In this document: piece after piece, positions 1-9,544 of the stretch | Layout of the letters: every line of letters starts with the position of its first letter | How positions within the stretch are numbered: the first letter of the stretch is position 1 | Assembly (NCBI GenBank): GCA_023399215.1 | Contig: JAEWQJ010000043.1 | Coordinates: 62,001 to 126,000 of the forward strand | Length of the DNA stretch: 64,000 nt | Origin: Methanobacteriota archaeon | GTDB taxonomy: Archaea; Halobacteriota; Methanosarcinia; Methanosarcinales; Methanosarcinaceae | Direction of reading: 5' to 3' | The notes under the pieces: model-generated | What the model was told of the DNA's origin: nothing | The model's input: the letters and a program-made list of their open reading frames with translations, nothing else | Database searches by the model: none | Translations under genes and position numbers: made by a program

Positions 1-334
1 AGCTTCATTTATCGTGGTCATAATATCCTGCAGCAGTAGTTGTAAATTATCCTTTTTGCTACAAAGGATTTTATATTTTTCTCAAAGCATTCTGCACACA
101 GGACTGAATAAATGATTTTCAAAAACCAGCGCCCCTAGAAGGCATCCAGACAGCATCAAACCCGCATATACACATAAACAATAAAACACAAAAGTAAGAC
201 TGAGGAAAAATAAAACAGAAAAGAAAGAAAGAGGAATATCAAGAAAAAAGGGTAAGATCAAGAAAAAAGGGTAAGAAAAGGAAAAAAGGTAAGAAAAGAA
301 AAAAGGAAAGAGAGAAAAAGAAAAAGAAAAATAT
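1..334. other. Intergenic region downstream of argS
   Basis: No credible gene is seen. Bases 200-335 are almost pure purine on the plus strand, with repeated AAGAAAAAAGGGTAAG-like units. Read from argS on the minus strand this is a long pyrimidine-rich (T/C) tract directly after the stop codon, as expected for archaeal transcription termination. The open frame crossing 82-390 on the minus strand is a low-complexity Phe/Ser/Leu translation of this tract and is not a gene. Confidence 0.5.
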
Positions 335-2044
335 TTACATAGATTCGGGAGCTGCAATTCCAAGCGTGTCAAGCGAGTTTGCAAGCACAATCCTTGCGCA
401 GTTCACAAGAGCCAATCTTGAAGCCCTGACTTTTTCGTCCTCAGCAGCAATTACAGGGACAAAGCGGTAGAACTGATTAAAAGCATCTGCGAGTTCGCGG
501 GCGTAGATTGCAAGCACATGAGGCTTGAGTTCGCGGGCTGCGAGATCGATTACGCTGTCAAACGATGCCATCTTCTTGATAAGATCGATTTCAGTATCTT
601 CAACAAGAAGAGAAGGATCGATTTCTGCGGAGGGGTTCCAGGCTGCTTCTTCTTTTGCTTTCTCGAGAATACTGCAGGCGCGGGCATGGGAATACTGAAT
701 ATAAGGAGCACCCTGCTTCTCAAAATCCAGAGCTTCTTTCCAGTTGAAAACCGTAGACTTTTCAGGGGAGACTCTTACTATATCATATCTTACCGCACCA
801 ATTCCGACCATTTCCGCAACCTGCTTCTTGAACTCTTCAGAGGTCTCAGGACGGCGAGTTTCGACCTGTTCAAGGGCAGCTTCCGTAACCCTGTCAAAGA
901 GCTCATCTGCACTTATAAACTGCCCGCGACGGGTGCTCATTGAACCTTCAGGAAGGGAGACAAACTCGAAGATAACGACCTCAGGTTCCTTGACCCCGAT
1001 TGAGTTCAGCGTAGCCCTGAGCTGGCCTGAAATCAGCTTGTGGTCAGCTCCGAAAATATCGATTATGCGATCTGCCTGACCGGCTTTCCATTCATGGTAA
1101 GCAAGATCTCTGGTTGTGTAAAGAGAAGTGCCGTTTGAACGCTGGATAACAAGAGTTTTTTTAAACCCGTAATCCGAAAGATCCACCACAAGAGCCCCTT
1201 TGTCCATTTTTGTCCTTCCGGTCGCCTTGATCCGCTCAACAATATCATGTACTGCGCCGGATTTAAGGAAAGTTGATTCACTGACAAATTTATCATGGAC
1301 AACGTTTAAACGAAGTAAGGTCTCCTTGATCCCGGAAATCGCCAGAGAAACTGCCTTGTAAAAACTGTCGATTGTCTTGACATCCCCGACTTCTACCTTT
1401 TCCATAAGAGCGTCGATTTCCTTTACATACTCCGGGTTTTTATCCAGCTCGACATTGGCTTTGATATACACATCAGCAATGGCAGAGTCGGATTTTCTGG
1501 AAAGGTCAAGCTCAAAGCGTTCACACGCCCAGGAAACTACTGCAATCTGGCGGCCCATATCATTGACATAATACTGTACCTCCACATCATATCCTGCTCG
1601 CCTGAGAATGCGGGCAAGAGTGTCCCCGATAATGGAGTTTCGGATGTGACCTACATGCAGCGGGCCATTCGGGTTTGCTGAGGTGTGTTCAAGTAAAATT
1701 TTGTCCTTTGGGGCTCCACAGCCAAATTTCTCTTTCTCTTCAAGGACTGTAGCAACCGTCTTATCCAGATAGCGCCTGCTCGCATGGAAGTTAATGTAAG
1801 GGCCAGAAGCACTTACTTCTCCTATGTACGAACCATCCGGAATTTCAACCGCAGAAACAATGCGGGTTGCGAGTTCTTTCGGGTTTTGCCTGTACAGACT
1901 TGCCAGTCTGAAAGCGGCTCTGCTTGCGAGGTCAGCGTAAGAAGAGGTTTCGAAGTAGAGTTCGGAATCTTCAATTTCAAGTCCGGCCTTTTGGATAGCG
2001 TCTTTTAAGATTGATGTAGCCTGAGCTTTTAATTCCAGGAACAA
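335..2044 (-). CDS. argS: Arginyl-tRNA synthetase
   Basis: Class I aminoacyl-tRNA synthetase that charges tRNA-Arg with arginine in the cytoplasm. The 569-residue product has the N-terminal Add-1 type domain typical of ArgS (residues 1-110), a HIGH-type motif HVGH at about 130-133, a KMSKS-equivalent loop EGSMSTRRGQF near 360, and a helical DALR-type anticodon-binding C terminus (about 440-569). Length is normal for archaea. The start codon is TTG: AGGTGA lies six bases upstream of it and no better ATG is nearby. It is monocistronic, with a T-rich tract (minus-strand sense) after the stop. Identification is secure from the motifs and overall sequence. Confidence 0.96.
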   Translation of the reverse strand: MFLELKAQATSILKDAIQKAGLEIEDSELYFETSSYADLASRAAFRLASLYRQNPKELATRIVSAVEIPDGSYIGEVSASGPYINFHASRRYLDKTVATVLEEKEKFGCGAPKDKILLEHTSANPNGPLHVGHIRNSIIGDTLARILRRAGYDVEVQYYVNDMGRQIAVVSWACERFELDLSRKSDSAIADVYIKANVELDKNPEYVKEIDALMEKVEVGDVKTIDSFYKAVSLAISGIKETLLRLNVVHDKFVSESTFLKSGAVHDIVERIKATGRTKMDKGALVVDLSDYGFKKTLVIQRSNGTSLYTTRDLAYHEWKAGQADRIIDIFGADHKLISGQLRATLNSIGVKEPEVVIFEFVSLPEGSMSTRRGQFISADELFDRVTEAALEQVETRRPETSEEFKKQVAEMVGIGAVRYDIVRVSPEKSTVFNWKEALDFEKQGAPYIQYSHARACSILEKAKEEAAWNPSAEIDPSLLVEDTEIDLIKKMASFDSVIDLAARELKPHVLAIYARELADAFNQFYRFVPVIAAEDEKVRASRLALVNCARIVLANSLDTLGIAAPESM

Positions 2045-2339
2045 GATAAATCACCTGTAAAAACTACGAAAACAATGTGATAGCCTTAAATTTACTAAGT
2101 TTAATTTACTAGTTATAATTCAAGAGCTTTAATTTACTAGTTTTAATTCGAGAGCTTTAATTTACTAGCTTTAATTTACTAGCTTTAATTCAAGAGCTTT
2201 AATTTACTAACTTTAATTCAAGATTTTTAATTTACTAATTTAGATTCAGTGATCTAAGGACGGTCTAATTAAAAAAGTATTGGGTAAAAAGTATTGGATA
2301 GGAGTCAAAGTGGGATCAGACTCCGGATCAAATTTCAGA
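2045..2339. repeat. Tandem repeat between argS and prf1
   Basis: The stretch 2095-2245 is an imperfect tandem array built from TTTAATTTACTAG and TTTAATTCAAGAGC blocks, at least six rounds. It lies upstream of argS and downstream of prf1, so it may contain the argS promoter, but no TATA box can be singled out in so AT-rich a sequence. No gene is seen. Confidence 0.7.
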
Positions 2340-3587
2340 TCAGACTCCAGTACTGTACCTGAGAATTGCAGCAATGCCTCCGAAAGCGTTCATAAGTTGC
2401 GAGCCTTCATCAAAGTCTGTAGACACAAAGACAACTTTTGCATTGCTTTTGTCAGCAAGGGCCGAGAGCTCGTCAACAATATCGGTAACATCTGTGACTT
2501 CAAGAGAAGCTCCACAGTTTGGACAGTTCCCGGCTGTTGGTGCAGATTCTCCGGGTTTCCAGCGCCGTGTCCACTTATTTTCATATCCGCAAACACTGCA
2601 TTTCGTGGTTACCCTTTCAGCCCGCAGATCTTCGGAAAGCAAGAGCATATCCACAGCATTGATTTCAAGGTTTGCCCGGACCTGGGTTTCCCCATAGGCT
2701 ACTTTACCCGAGTCGGAAATAAGTTCTTTGAAGAAGGCCCTGACAGCGTTCTTCTGCCCCATGAGCTCAAGATCCTGGAGCTTATCTGCGGCAGCATTCA
2801 CAAGTTCCGAGAGCCCGGATTCGTCAGTGTAAGCCGTATCAAAGAGTCCAAGGATCTTTCTCATAAGCTCGTGGTGCAAAAACTCCCCGGCGTAGAACTC
2901 TTCCTTCGTAGGAGAAGGGCCTCCTATCAGGATACCTTTGAGATCTTTAGGTTCAACGGCGAGGAAAATATCATCTGCGGCGTCTCCTATTCTCTTATAG
3001 AACTCATGGATAGCAATTAACCTGAGCTGCTGGAAACGATGAGAACTCTGACCACCTTTCCTCTGTTTTCCCGGAACCGTTGAGGTAAGGTTGCGGAAGG
3101 ACTCGATCCTTTTTCCGATCAGAAGCCCTACTGTGGCTTCTCTGCGGTCAAGCACTAGAAGTCCAAACGTGCCCTTGTCCTTGAGCATATCCTCCAGGGG
3201 CTCAAGATAGAAAGATGAGTCGCAATGATATTTATAGACAGTAATTGGTTCCGGAGGGACAATTACTTCGCTCTCCATGTTCGTCTTGTTAGCCCCGATA
3301 TCTATGGCTCCTGTGAAATAAACGATCCCGTTTTCAGGAACCTTGTCAAGATATCTGAGCCTTGAAAGGAGAGATTCAATGGCCCCCTGTACATTAGTCC
3401 TGGTAAGTTTGGACTTGATATTTGCAGCCTGTCCGTGCTCGTCTTTCAACTGGTTTGTAACATCAAAAATCTGCTTGTCAGCAGGGATATAAAGAGAAAT
3501 AAGTTCAGTACTCCTTCCCTTTTTATCCCTCAGGCTCTCAAGCTTCTTTTTAAATTCGTACTTTTCGTGTGCAGATTGTTCAGTCAT
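2340..3587 (-). CDS. prf1: Peptide chain release factor aRF1
   Basis: Archaeal class-1 release factor, which recognises all three stop codons and triggers peptidyl-tRNA hydrolysis on the ribosome. The 415-residue product carries the codon-recognition NIKS motif (residues 56-59), the GGQ motif that enters the peptidyl-transferase centre (178-180, within RKGGQSSHRF), and a C-terminal four-cysteine zinc ribbon (CxxC...CxxC, about 330-365). The ATG at 3587 starts MTEQSAHEKYEF, the usual N terminus; a longer frame beginning ten codons upstream adds an atypical extension. All hallmark residues are present, so the gene looks functional. Confidence 0.97.
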   Translation of the reverse strand: MTEQSAHEKYEFKKKLESLRDKKGRSTELISLYIPADKQIFDVTNQLKDEHGQAANIKSKLTRTNVQGAIESLLSRLRYLDKVPENGIVYFTGAIDIGANKTNMESEVIVPPEPITVYKYHCDSSFYLEPLEDMLKDKGTFGLLVLDRREATVGLLIGKRIESFRNLTSTVPGKQRKGGQSSHRFQQLRLIAIHEFYKRIGDAADDIFLAVEPKDLKGILIGGPSPTKEEFYAGEFLHHELMRKILGLFDTAYTDESGLSELVNAAADKLQDLELMGQKNAVRAFFKELISDSGKVAYGETQVRANLEINAVDMLLLSEDLRAERVTTKCSVCGYENKWTRRWKPGESAPTAGNCPNCGASLEVTDVTDIVDELSALADKSNAKVVFVSTDFDEGSQLMNAFGGIAAILRYSTGV

Positions 3588-4461
3588 TTTAAATGTTCCC
3601 CGTAAAGATAATAGCAAAGTTTTGGTATTTTGGCAAATTTGAGGTTGAATTCTTTATTGAGTTTGAGATTGTCTTTTCGATTGAGATTGATAAATTTAAG
3701 GCAGATTAATCCGGACTATTAAATAAATTTGAGTTATGGAATTAAATTAAAATGCTGAATTAACTTGAGCTATTGAATACGTCGAAATTTTCAATGAATT
3801 GGTTAGCCTTTTTGAAACTATTGAATTTGAAAACACATTTAAGAATTTTAATTTTATTTCAAAGGTAATATCTTGGTAATTTTTATTATCCAGTTTATAG
3901 TTCGTTTAGCTTTTCGGTTAGTTTAACAATGGTGACAGAGGATTTGATAATGATAAATTAAACAGCGAGTCCCATCTCACCGAAAACTGAATGTAAAAAC
4001 CGCTCTGAACACAAAAACTGAGAGTAAGAGTACGCTGCCAGAAAAACCGATACTTAGAATCCGGGAAAGACCGTCAGAAATTCCGGAAAAAGCCAGCTCC
4101 TTTGCTGCGTAAACTTTTCCTGTTTCGTGCTCTGTTGATATCACTAGATGTGAGACATAATTATACTCAAACTGTATATAACTATAAAACTGGATAAATC
4201 CATTCTGGAGTTATACTCCTAAATGAAACCTGAGTTTATATTTGTTTCTATCCCCAGACTTCGTTTATATATTTACAAGTAGATAAAAGTTGTTTTGTGT
4301 TTCCACATTTGATATTATTGGTACAAAAGATTAAAACTTTGAATTTAATCAAGGCAAAAAACCTTTTTGACAGGAAACGTTTTCCCGTTAACAAGGATTT
4401 CTTCTTGTTGACAAGAAGCTTTTCCCGTTAACAAGAAATTTTTTTCTCATTGACAAAAGAC
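3588..4461. other. Long intergenic region between prf1 and taw1
   Basis: About 870 bases with no supported ORF. Bases 3640-3900 are AT-rich. Bases 3960-4140 are less AT-rich and could hold a small RNA, but I see no diagnostic C/D boxes or tRNA fold. Bases 4345-4461 are a degenerate tandem repeat with a period of roughly 20-35 bases and a GTTAACAAGAA core, which runs on into the 3' end of taw1. Confidence 0.5.
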
Positions 4462-4510
4462 TTAATTCTCATTGACAGGAAACGTTTTCTCGTTAACAGG
4501 AGACTTTTTC
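4345..4510. repeat. GTTAACA-type tandem repeat overlapping taw1 3' end
   Basis: Degenerate repeats of the form TTTTCCCGTTAACAAGAA / TTCTCATTGACAGGAAACG run from the intergenic region across the taw1 stop codon into its last codons. There they encode the duplicated tail SPVNEKTFPVNEN. About seven rounds can be recognised by eye. Confidence 0.75.
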
Positions 4511-5508
4511 CCGTCCTTTGATAACAGGACTACCCTGCTGATTTCAGACTCATCTGCGATTTCATATCCAAGATGTTTTGCAAGTTCCTGTGAGAACTCG
4601 AGGACCTCCTCATGTGTAGGCATTGCAGAGCGGTCAAGCCTGAGTCGTGAGAAACCCAGATGCATATACGCTTTTATCTCCACAAAATCAGGTGAGGCTT
4701 TTTCCATTAGCCTGGCATAAGCCTCAGGCTTGAACAAATTTTCACCTTTAACAAGGGTGGTTCGAATGACTGTCCTTGATTTTTTCTGCTTCATCAGGGA
4801 CAAAGATTCATTGATCTTTTCCCAGAGGGCAGGCGACCTGGGCTGACAGACTTTCAGGTAAGTCTCAAGATCCGGGGCATCGAGACTCATATAGAGCTGG
4901 GAAGGAGAAACCTTTGCAAGCATCTCGGGAACTGTTCCGTTTGTGACAAGAAAAGTCGTAAAACCTCTTTTTTCGTACTCCTCGATAAGTTCAGGGAGAT
5001 AAGGATAAAAGGTCGGCTCTCCGGATAGAGAGATTGCAACGTTGTTAGGCTCGTTGCCCTCAAGCCAGCGTTCCTTAAGTGCATTTGGAGAACCCCCAAA
5101 ACCGGTGATTAACTTACGCTGGCAGGCAATACTTTCCTCCACTATCTTCTCAGGCGAATCCCATTCCTCGGGCGCAGGGACAGAAACCTCAGTTGGGCGC
5201 CAGCAGAAAAGGCAACGTTGGTTGCAAATAAGTGTTGGAGTCATCTGAAGGCAGCGATGAGACTGAACTCCGTAAAATTTCGATTTATAGCAGAAGCCTT
5301 GACCATTCATAGCATGCCTTAGCCAGAGACAGGTCTTAACAGCTGAGTGGCGGCCTGCCAGGGCATAACCCTGTTTTTTCAGGAGAGTTTTAAAATCAGG
5401 GATGTCAAAAGGAAGCGAAGCAGTATCTTCCTTCCTATTTTTTTTCTGAATTTCCGGAAAATCTTCCCCAGCATTTTCCTTTTTTTCTTCCAGCGGCATT
5501 TTCCGCAT
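4462..5508 (-). CDS. taw1: tRNA 4-demethylwyosine synthase (radical SAM, Taw1)
   Basis: Converts N1-methylguanosine-37 of tRNA-Phe to 4-demethylwyosine with pyruvate and S-adenosylmethionine, the first ring-forming step of wyosine biosynthesis. The 348-residue protein has the radical-SAM CxxxCxxC cluster (C95, C99, C102) and three upstream cysteines (C60, C73, C86) spaced 13 and 13. That is the pattern of the auxiliary 4Fe-4S cluster in Methanocaldococcus Taw1. The SAM-domain motifs SLSGEPTFYP and VTNGT follow. The last 20 residues are repeat-derived (PVNE twice) and probably non-essential. A TATA-like box lies about 20 bases upstream of the ATG, so the mRNA may be nearly leaderless. A second in-frame ATG at 5499 is the alternative start. 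Confidence 0.94.
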   Translation of the reverse strand: MRKMPLEEKKENAGEDFPEIQKKNRKEDTASLPFDIPDFKTLLKKQGYALAGRHSAVKTCLWLRHAMNGQGFCYKSKFYGVQSHRCLQMTPTLICNQRCLFCWRPTEVSVPAPEEWDSPEKIVEESIACQRKLITGFGGSPNALKERWLEGNEPNNVAISLSGEPTFYPYLPELIEEYEKRGFTTFLVTNGTVPEMLAKVSPSQLYMSLDAPDLETYLKVCQPRSPALWEKINESLSLMKQKKSRTVIRTTLVKGENLFKPEAYARLMEKASPDFVEIKAYMHLGFSRLRLDRSAMPTHEEVLEFSQELAKHLGYEIADESEISRVVLLSKDGKKSPVNEKTFPVNEN

Positions 5509-5521
5509 ATTAAATCTTTGT

Positions 5522-5535
5522 GGTATATATAAGGA
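5522..5535 (-). promoter_or_regulatory. TATA box of taw1
   Basis: On the minus strand CTTATATATA sits about 20 bases before the taw1 ATG and is preceded by CCGATC (a possible BRE). Archaeal TATA centres lie about 25 bases upstream of the start site, so transcription would begin at or just before the ATG, consistent with the absence of a Shine-Dalgarno sequence there. Confidence 0.55.
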
Positions 5536-5554
5536 TCGGAAAATAATTTTGGAG

Positions 5555-5625
5555 AAGGCTTCAGGGACTCAGTTAAAATCCAGGGATCCAGTTAAAATCC
5601 AGGGACCCAGTAAAAGTTCACAAAA
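5555..5625. repeat. Short tandem repeat after polB
   Basis: Three units of the type CCAGTTAAAATCCAGGGA/T lie between the polB stop and the taw1 promoter. Nothing else is seen. Confidence 0.65.
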
Positions 5626-5627
5626 GT

Positions 5628-7652
5628 TCAGTCAAAAGCAAGAATCTTTACGTCAAAATTCTCGAGATCCACAATCGGAACCCTGGCAGGGACAGGTACT
5701 AGATTTACACGCTTCTGGAACTCTGTTTGGCCCTGCCATGTTCCGGAATTGACCAGAAGGACGTTCTTATAGCGCTGGACTCCCAGGGTATGGACGTGAC
5801 CTGTATGAATGATATCGGGCACAGGATCGATTATAAAATAGTCTTTCTTCTCAGGGGATATGGAAACTCTACTCCCATAGGTCGGAGCAAGATGTCTGCG
5901 TTTCAGCATCTCAAGGACTGCCCCTGCAGGTTCCTGATACGAGACTCCGGGAACAGTAGCCACAAGATCGTCAATCGACCTGCCGTGGTAGATAAGAAGG
6001 CGGACACCGTCAAGTTCCAGAAAAGCAGGGTTACCAACAAAAACAATATTCTCAGGGAAATACGCCTGGATACTTTCCGGAAGGGCGGGTTGGGGTTCTG
6101 CCTGGCGAACGGCATCGTGATTGCCAGGACTTATGATTACACGAATATGCTCGGGAATTTCCCTGAAATATTCTGCAGCTTTTCTATACTGTTCGTAGAC
6201 ATCCAGAATATCAAGTTCCAATTCCTGGTCAGGATAGATCCCTATCCCATCAACAATATCTCCTGCAACAACAAGATAACGGACACTGGCTGCAAGTTCC
6301 CGCATCTCTTCTGAATCCGATTCCCCCTTCAAAAAATCCAGGAAATCCAGCCAGGAATCTTCCATAAACTGGGAGCTGCCCACGTGCACATCCGAAATCA
6401 ATACAGCTTTCCCATGGCTTCCGGTTCTGCGCTGGACATTATTAGGGACATCAGGTTGTATTAGCTTTGTTGCCAGCATGAGGCTTCCGTCATTGGTTAT
6501 CGAACCAGCTACCCCTATGACTTCATCCAGGAGAATTTTTGATGCAAGTTCAAAAAGCTCTTTATCGGAGTTCCGAATAAGGACTGAAAAAGAACCTGTT
6601 GGGTCCTCCAGAGAAAGGATTTTATGACCATTCGTTGTGCTGTTGATATCCGAAACCATGCCTATAATCGAGATTTCCTCAGAGCCTCCGTCTCCCCCTC
6701 TGCGGAAGTTTCTTCTTTTTAAGCTTTCGATAGGGCGTGCGTTGATCCTGCCCCGGATAATCTCCGAAAGCCTGCTGTATCTGTCCCTGAAATACTGCAC
6801 AAATTGCATATATTCCCCGACACAGGTGGAGTGCCCTGTTATATCCGAAACTACAGTTACAGGATTTTTACCCGGGTAATGTTTGCACTCATCTCTGGAA
6901 TCCGAAAATAGCCCTCTCTCAGAAACGGGAGAAGATGGTTCTGTCCTGAAACTCCTATTTGCAGGGAATGAGGAAAGAGAATTTCCTTGCCCGAAAAAAG
7001 AAGAGGCTGACCTGTTTACATCCAGGGAGGAATGAGAAGAGAAAGTCTGAGGGGTTGCCTTCACCGAAGATATGGAGTCTGAAACAAAATCAGAAGCCGA
7101 AGTTTTGTCAGATAAAGCAGTTCCTGATTGTGTATCCAGAGTATTCGGAATATTCGGAGTATCCGGAGTATTTGAAGCATCTGCAGTATCTGGAGCTGGT
7201 TCATAAGCCTTATCCAGAACCATATCCTGAACTGAAGACTCAGGAACAGAGTCTTTAGATGATTTTATACTTGGGTCAGGAGCTGCAGTAATGACATCGG
7301 GCTCTAAGGAAAGACCAGATTCTGAAAGAGGATCGGGCACTAAAAAGGAATCAGGTTCGCAAGATGGATTGTCTGATCTGGAAGAAAGTATTGAAGCCCC
7401 GGAAAGAATTTTCCTTTCCTCTGTAGACGAGGTCTGTATTTTATCTGAAGGCGACTCACCTGCTGAAAAAGCAACAAAGCCTTCAAGATCTATGTCTTCG
7501 ACACCTATGACAATAACAGAGTCATTTACAGTTAAAAGGACATATCTAAGCAGGTCTTCGGGAGAGTCACTGGAATAAATAAGTTCCACGGCTTCAGGGC
7601 TGATCTGGTACTCTTTTTCCATAACAACCCTTATAATATCCTTTTTTTCCAT
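5628..7652 (-). CDS. polB: DNA polymerase D small subunit (DP1, 3'-5' exonuclease)
   Basis: Small subunit of the archaeal replicative polymerase PolD; it supplies the proofreading nuclease and pairs with the large subunit DP2, which is not in this window. The 674-residue protein has an N-terminal domain (1-75), a long low-complexity Ser/Pro/Asp linker (about 90-280, with NTPDTPNIPNTLDTQ-like repeats), an OB fold (about 310-400) and a calcineurin-like phosphoesterase domain (about 410-660). All metal-binding motifs are visible: SDVHVGS, AGDIVDG, SPGNHD, YHGRS and HTGHVHT. That argues for an active Mre11-like nuclease. The linker accounts for the large size. It is transcribed alone, 120 bases upstream of taw1 on the same strand. 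Confidence 0.95.
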   Translation of the reverse strand: MEKKDIIRVVMEKEYQISPEAVELIYSSDSPEDLLRYVLLTVNDSVIVIGVEDIDLEGFVAFSAGESPSDKIQTSSTEERKILSGASILSSRSDNPSCEPDSFLVPDPLSESGLSLEPDVITAAPDPSIKSSKDSVPESSVQDMVLDKAYEPAPDTADASNTPDTPNIPNTLDTQSGTALSDKTSASDFVSDSISSVKATPQTFSSHSSLDVNRSASSFFGQGNSLSSFPANRSFRTEPSSPVSERGLFSDSRDECKHYPGKNPVTVVSDITGHSTCVGEYMQFVQYFRDRYSRLSEIIRGRINARPIESLKRRNFRRGGDGGSEEISIIGMVSDINSTTNGHKILSLEDPTGSFSVLIRNSDKELFELASKILLDEVIGVAGSITNDGSLMLATKLIQPDVPNNVQRRTGSHGKAVLISDVHVGSSQFMEDSWLDFLDFLKGESDSEEMRELAASVRYLVVAGDIVDGIGIYPDQELELDILDVYEQYRKAAEYFREIPEHIRVIISPGNHDAVRQAEPQPALPESIQAYFPENIVFVGNPAFLELDGVRLLIYHGRSIDDLVATVPGVSYQEPAGAVLEMLKRRHLAPTYGSRVSISPEKKDYFIIDPVPDIIHTGHVHTLGVQRYKNVLLVNSGTWQGQTEFQKRVNLVPVPARVPIVDLENFDVKILAFD

Positions 7653-8318
7653 AATTCCAACCTGACCTTTCGAACTGACCTGAGCTCTTCCAAATCTTTC
7701 GTGCCTGATCTGGCACTAACTATAATCGGTTTCAGACTATAATCGGTTTCATTCAAGACTTGCAGAGACTAAAGCAAAATCCTGTTTAAAATATAAAAAC
7801 TACTAAGATACGAAACTAATGTACTAAATTTAATTTGTTACCATAAAGAAGAATTTATGAAACTTTTGTACGCTCGATAGAGTACTTATAGTTATTAATT
7901 CCTATCTATTGTAGAAATGAGTATTAGTTCCGATACAATGTAGAATAAATCTGTTCGTCGTTTATTAAGAAACGATGAGTGAATCTGTTCATCGTTTATT
8001 AAGAAACAATAAAAGTCTTAGAATAAGCAATAAAAACATTAAAAAATAGATAAATCAATTGAAAAGTCAATTGAAAACTAATATAAAGTAAAAACAAGTC
8101 TTCAGTAATCTACTGAGAAAGCTCAATAAACCAATTTTTGACTAACTTATATAAGTCAGAAAAGTAGAATGTAGGGTTGAAATATTTTTGCAGCTGTATT
8201 ATACTCTGAAAATCGTACTAAGTCCCTGGGTAATAATAAGTTTAGCCAAATAAGATTTAAGTTTAGCCAGATAGGATTTTGAGTAGGACAAAATCGGATG
8301 GAATATAACACAGCACCT
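7653..8318. other. Intergenic region between divergent polB and signal peptidase genes
   Basis: AT-rich with no gene. Two local duplications are present. The first, at 7947-8013, is two copies of an AATCTGTTCRTCGTTTATTA-type unit with period 34, each ending in AAGAAAC. The second, at 8238-8279, is two adjacent 21-base copies starting AAGTTTAGCC and ending GATTT. The promoters of both flanking genes must lie here or in the adjacent element. Confidence 0.6.
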
Positions 8319-8404
8319 TAGTGTCACGTCAACAGCAAAATGTCGTATAATATCGATTACAACTACGCAGAATCATTCAATCCTTAAGGATTTACGCGAC
8401 ACTA
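8319..8404. mobile_element. MITE-like element, copy 1 (86 bp, terminal inverted repeats)
   Basis: The stretch begins TAGTGTCACGT and ends ACGCGACACTA, inverted repeats that match at 10 of 11 positions. It contains an inner palindrome ATCCTTAAGGAT. Its reverse complement aligns end to end, with about three quarters identity by eye, to 47655-47739. Flanks GCACCT and GCATCT could be an imperfect 6-base target duplication. It ends 40 bases before the signal peptidase ATG, so it may also affect that gene's leader or promoter. Confidence 0.65.
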
Positions 8405-8443
8405 GCATCTATAAGGATAAAATCAAAAGAATAAAGGCTTAGC

Positions 8444-9001
8444 ATGAGTGAAAGTAATAAGGAAAAAAGTGCCCAGGAACAGGAAAACACCTGGGTTTCC
8501 CTTGGAAAGGACTTGCTGTCTGTTGTAGCTGTCGTGATCATTTTCATGGTTCTTTCCAAGCTGGCATTCGGACTCTGGACCCCTATGGTTGCGGTGGAGT
8601 CGGGGAGTATGGAACCGCATATGCAAATAGGAGATATTATCTTCATCAAAAGCATCGATAAATCGAATATTACAACGTACGAAGAAGGAGAAAAAACAGG
8701 CTATAAGTCTTTTAAAAATTATGGAGATGTGATTCTTTATCGCCAGTATGGAGATGAAGGAGTAACTCCGATAATTCATAGGGCTATGTACAGAGTGGAA
8801 GCTGGAGAACCGATGTGGAAAGGCGGTCCACCTGCCCCTTATTCCGGTTATATTACCAAGGGAGACAATGCTATAACCAACAGTCACTATGACCAGGAAG
8901 GACAGATAAGTTATAACATGCCTGTAAAAGATGAATGGATTATAGGAACTGCGAAGTACAGGATTCCTTATCTGGGGTATGTCAGACTGATCTTCTCATG
9001 A
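8444..9001 (+). CDS. Type I signal peptidase (archaeal Sec11 type)
   Basis: Membrane-bound peptidase that removes signal peptides from exported proteins on the outer face of the membrane. The 185-residue protein has one N-terminal transmembrane segment (about 24-45), the catalytic serine in VESGSMEPHMQ (Ser55), the histidine that replaces the bacterial lysine in PIIHR, and the aspartate motif ITKGDN. These are the Ser-His-Asp features of the archaeal/ER branch. An internal stretch (about 65-105, with EEGEKTGYKSFKNYGD) is an insertion of the kind seen in methanogen homologues. It stands alone, just downstream of the MITE-like element. No clear Shine-Dalgarno is seen. Confidence 0.92.
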   Translation: MSESNKEKSAQEQENTWVSLGKDLLSVVAVVIIFMVLSKLAFGLWTPMVAVESGSMEPHMQIGDIIFIKSIDKSNITTYEEGEKTGYKSFKNYGDVILYRQYGDEGVTPIIHRAMYRVEAGEPMWKGGPPAPYSGYITKGDNAITNSHYDQEGQISYNMPVKDEWIIGTAKYRIPYLGYVRLIFS

Positions 9002-9544
9002 CTGTTCATATGCCCCTCAACTTATCATTTTGAACTCCCTGAATCAGTTTTCTTAATTAACTGGTTCAGGTATCCTGTTTTTTATTGCTTGAAGCTTCAG
9101 GTTCTTAGCTTATGTTTTCTCTTATTATTATATATTACAATGATTATGTTTATAAATAATCATTCTATTTTTGCCAGAAATTGTGTGAGTTTCTAGTTGC
9201 ATGAAGTCATGGTTGCGTAAGTTCCTGATTATATGAATTCATGGATACGTAAACTTCTGGTTGCGTGAATTTTTGGATTTCAGCATACTAGAGAAAACTC
9301 ACATAAATTCAAAGAATTTCAGGAAATCAAAAGAAGCTCAATAAATCAAAAAAAGACCTCAATTACAGGAAGCTAAAGGCAGCAATCTTTGAGGAGGCAA
9401 CTCCAAAACAAATAAATAAGGGAAAGGAATGAGAAAACCATCAGGAAAATAATTAGAAAAGCAGTCAGAAAAGGTTAAAAGTGGTCAGAAAACAACCAAA
9501 AACAATTAAAAATAGAATCAAAGTATTCAAAAACCGTTGGAAAA
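9002..9544. other. Intergenic region between signal peptidase and dus
   Basis: AT-rich and without a credible gene. Bases 9185-9275 hold a degenerate repeat with GGTTGCGTAA/GGATACGTAA cores about 30 bases apart. The following 250 bases are A-rich. No terminator hairpin or promoter can be assigned with confidence. Confidence 0.5.

Noticed and set aside
82..390. Minus-strand frame rich in Phe/Leu/Ser resembling a membrane protein
   Set aside because: It comes from the purine/pyrimidine-biased tract after argS and overlaps the argS 3' end in another frame.
3960..4140. Possible C/D box sRNA in the prf1-taw1 gap
   Set aside because: No convincing paired C (RTGATGA) and D (CTGA) boxes with correct spacing.
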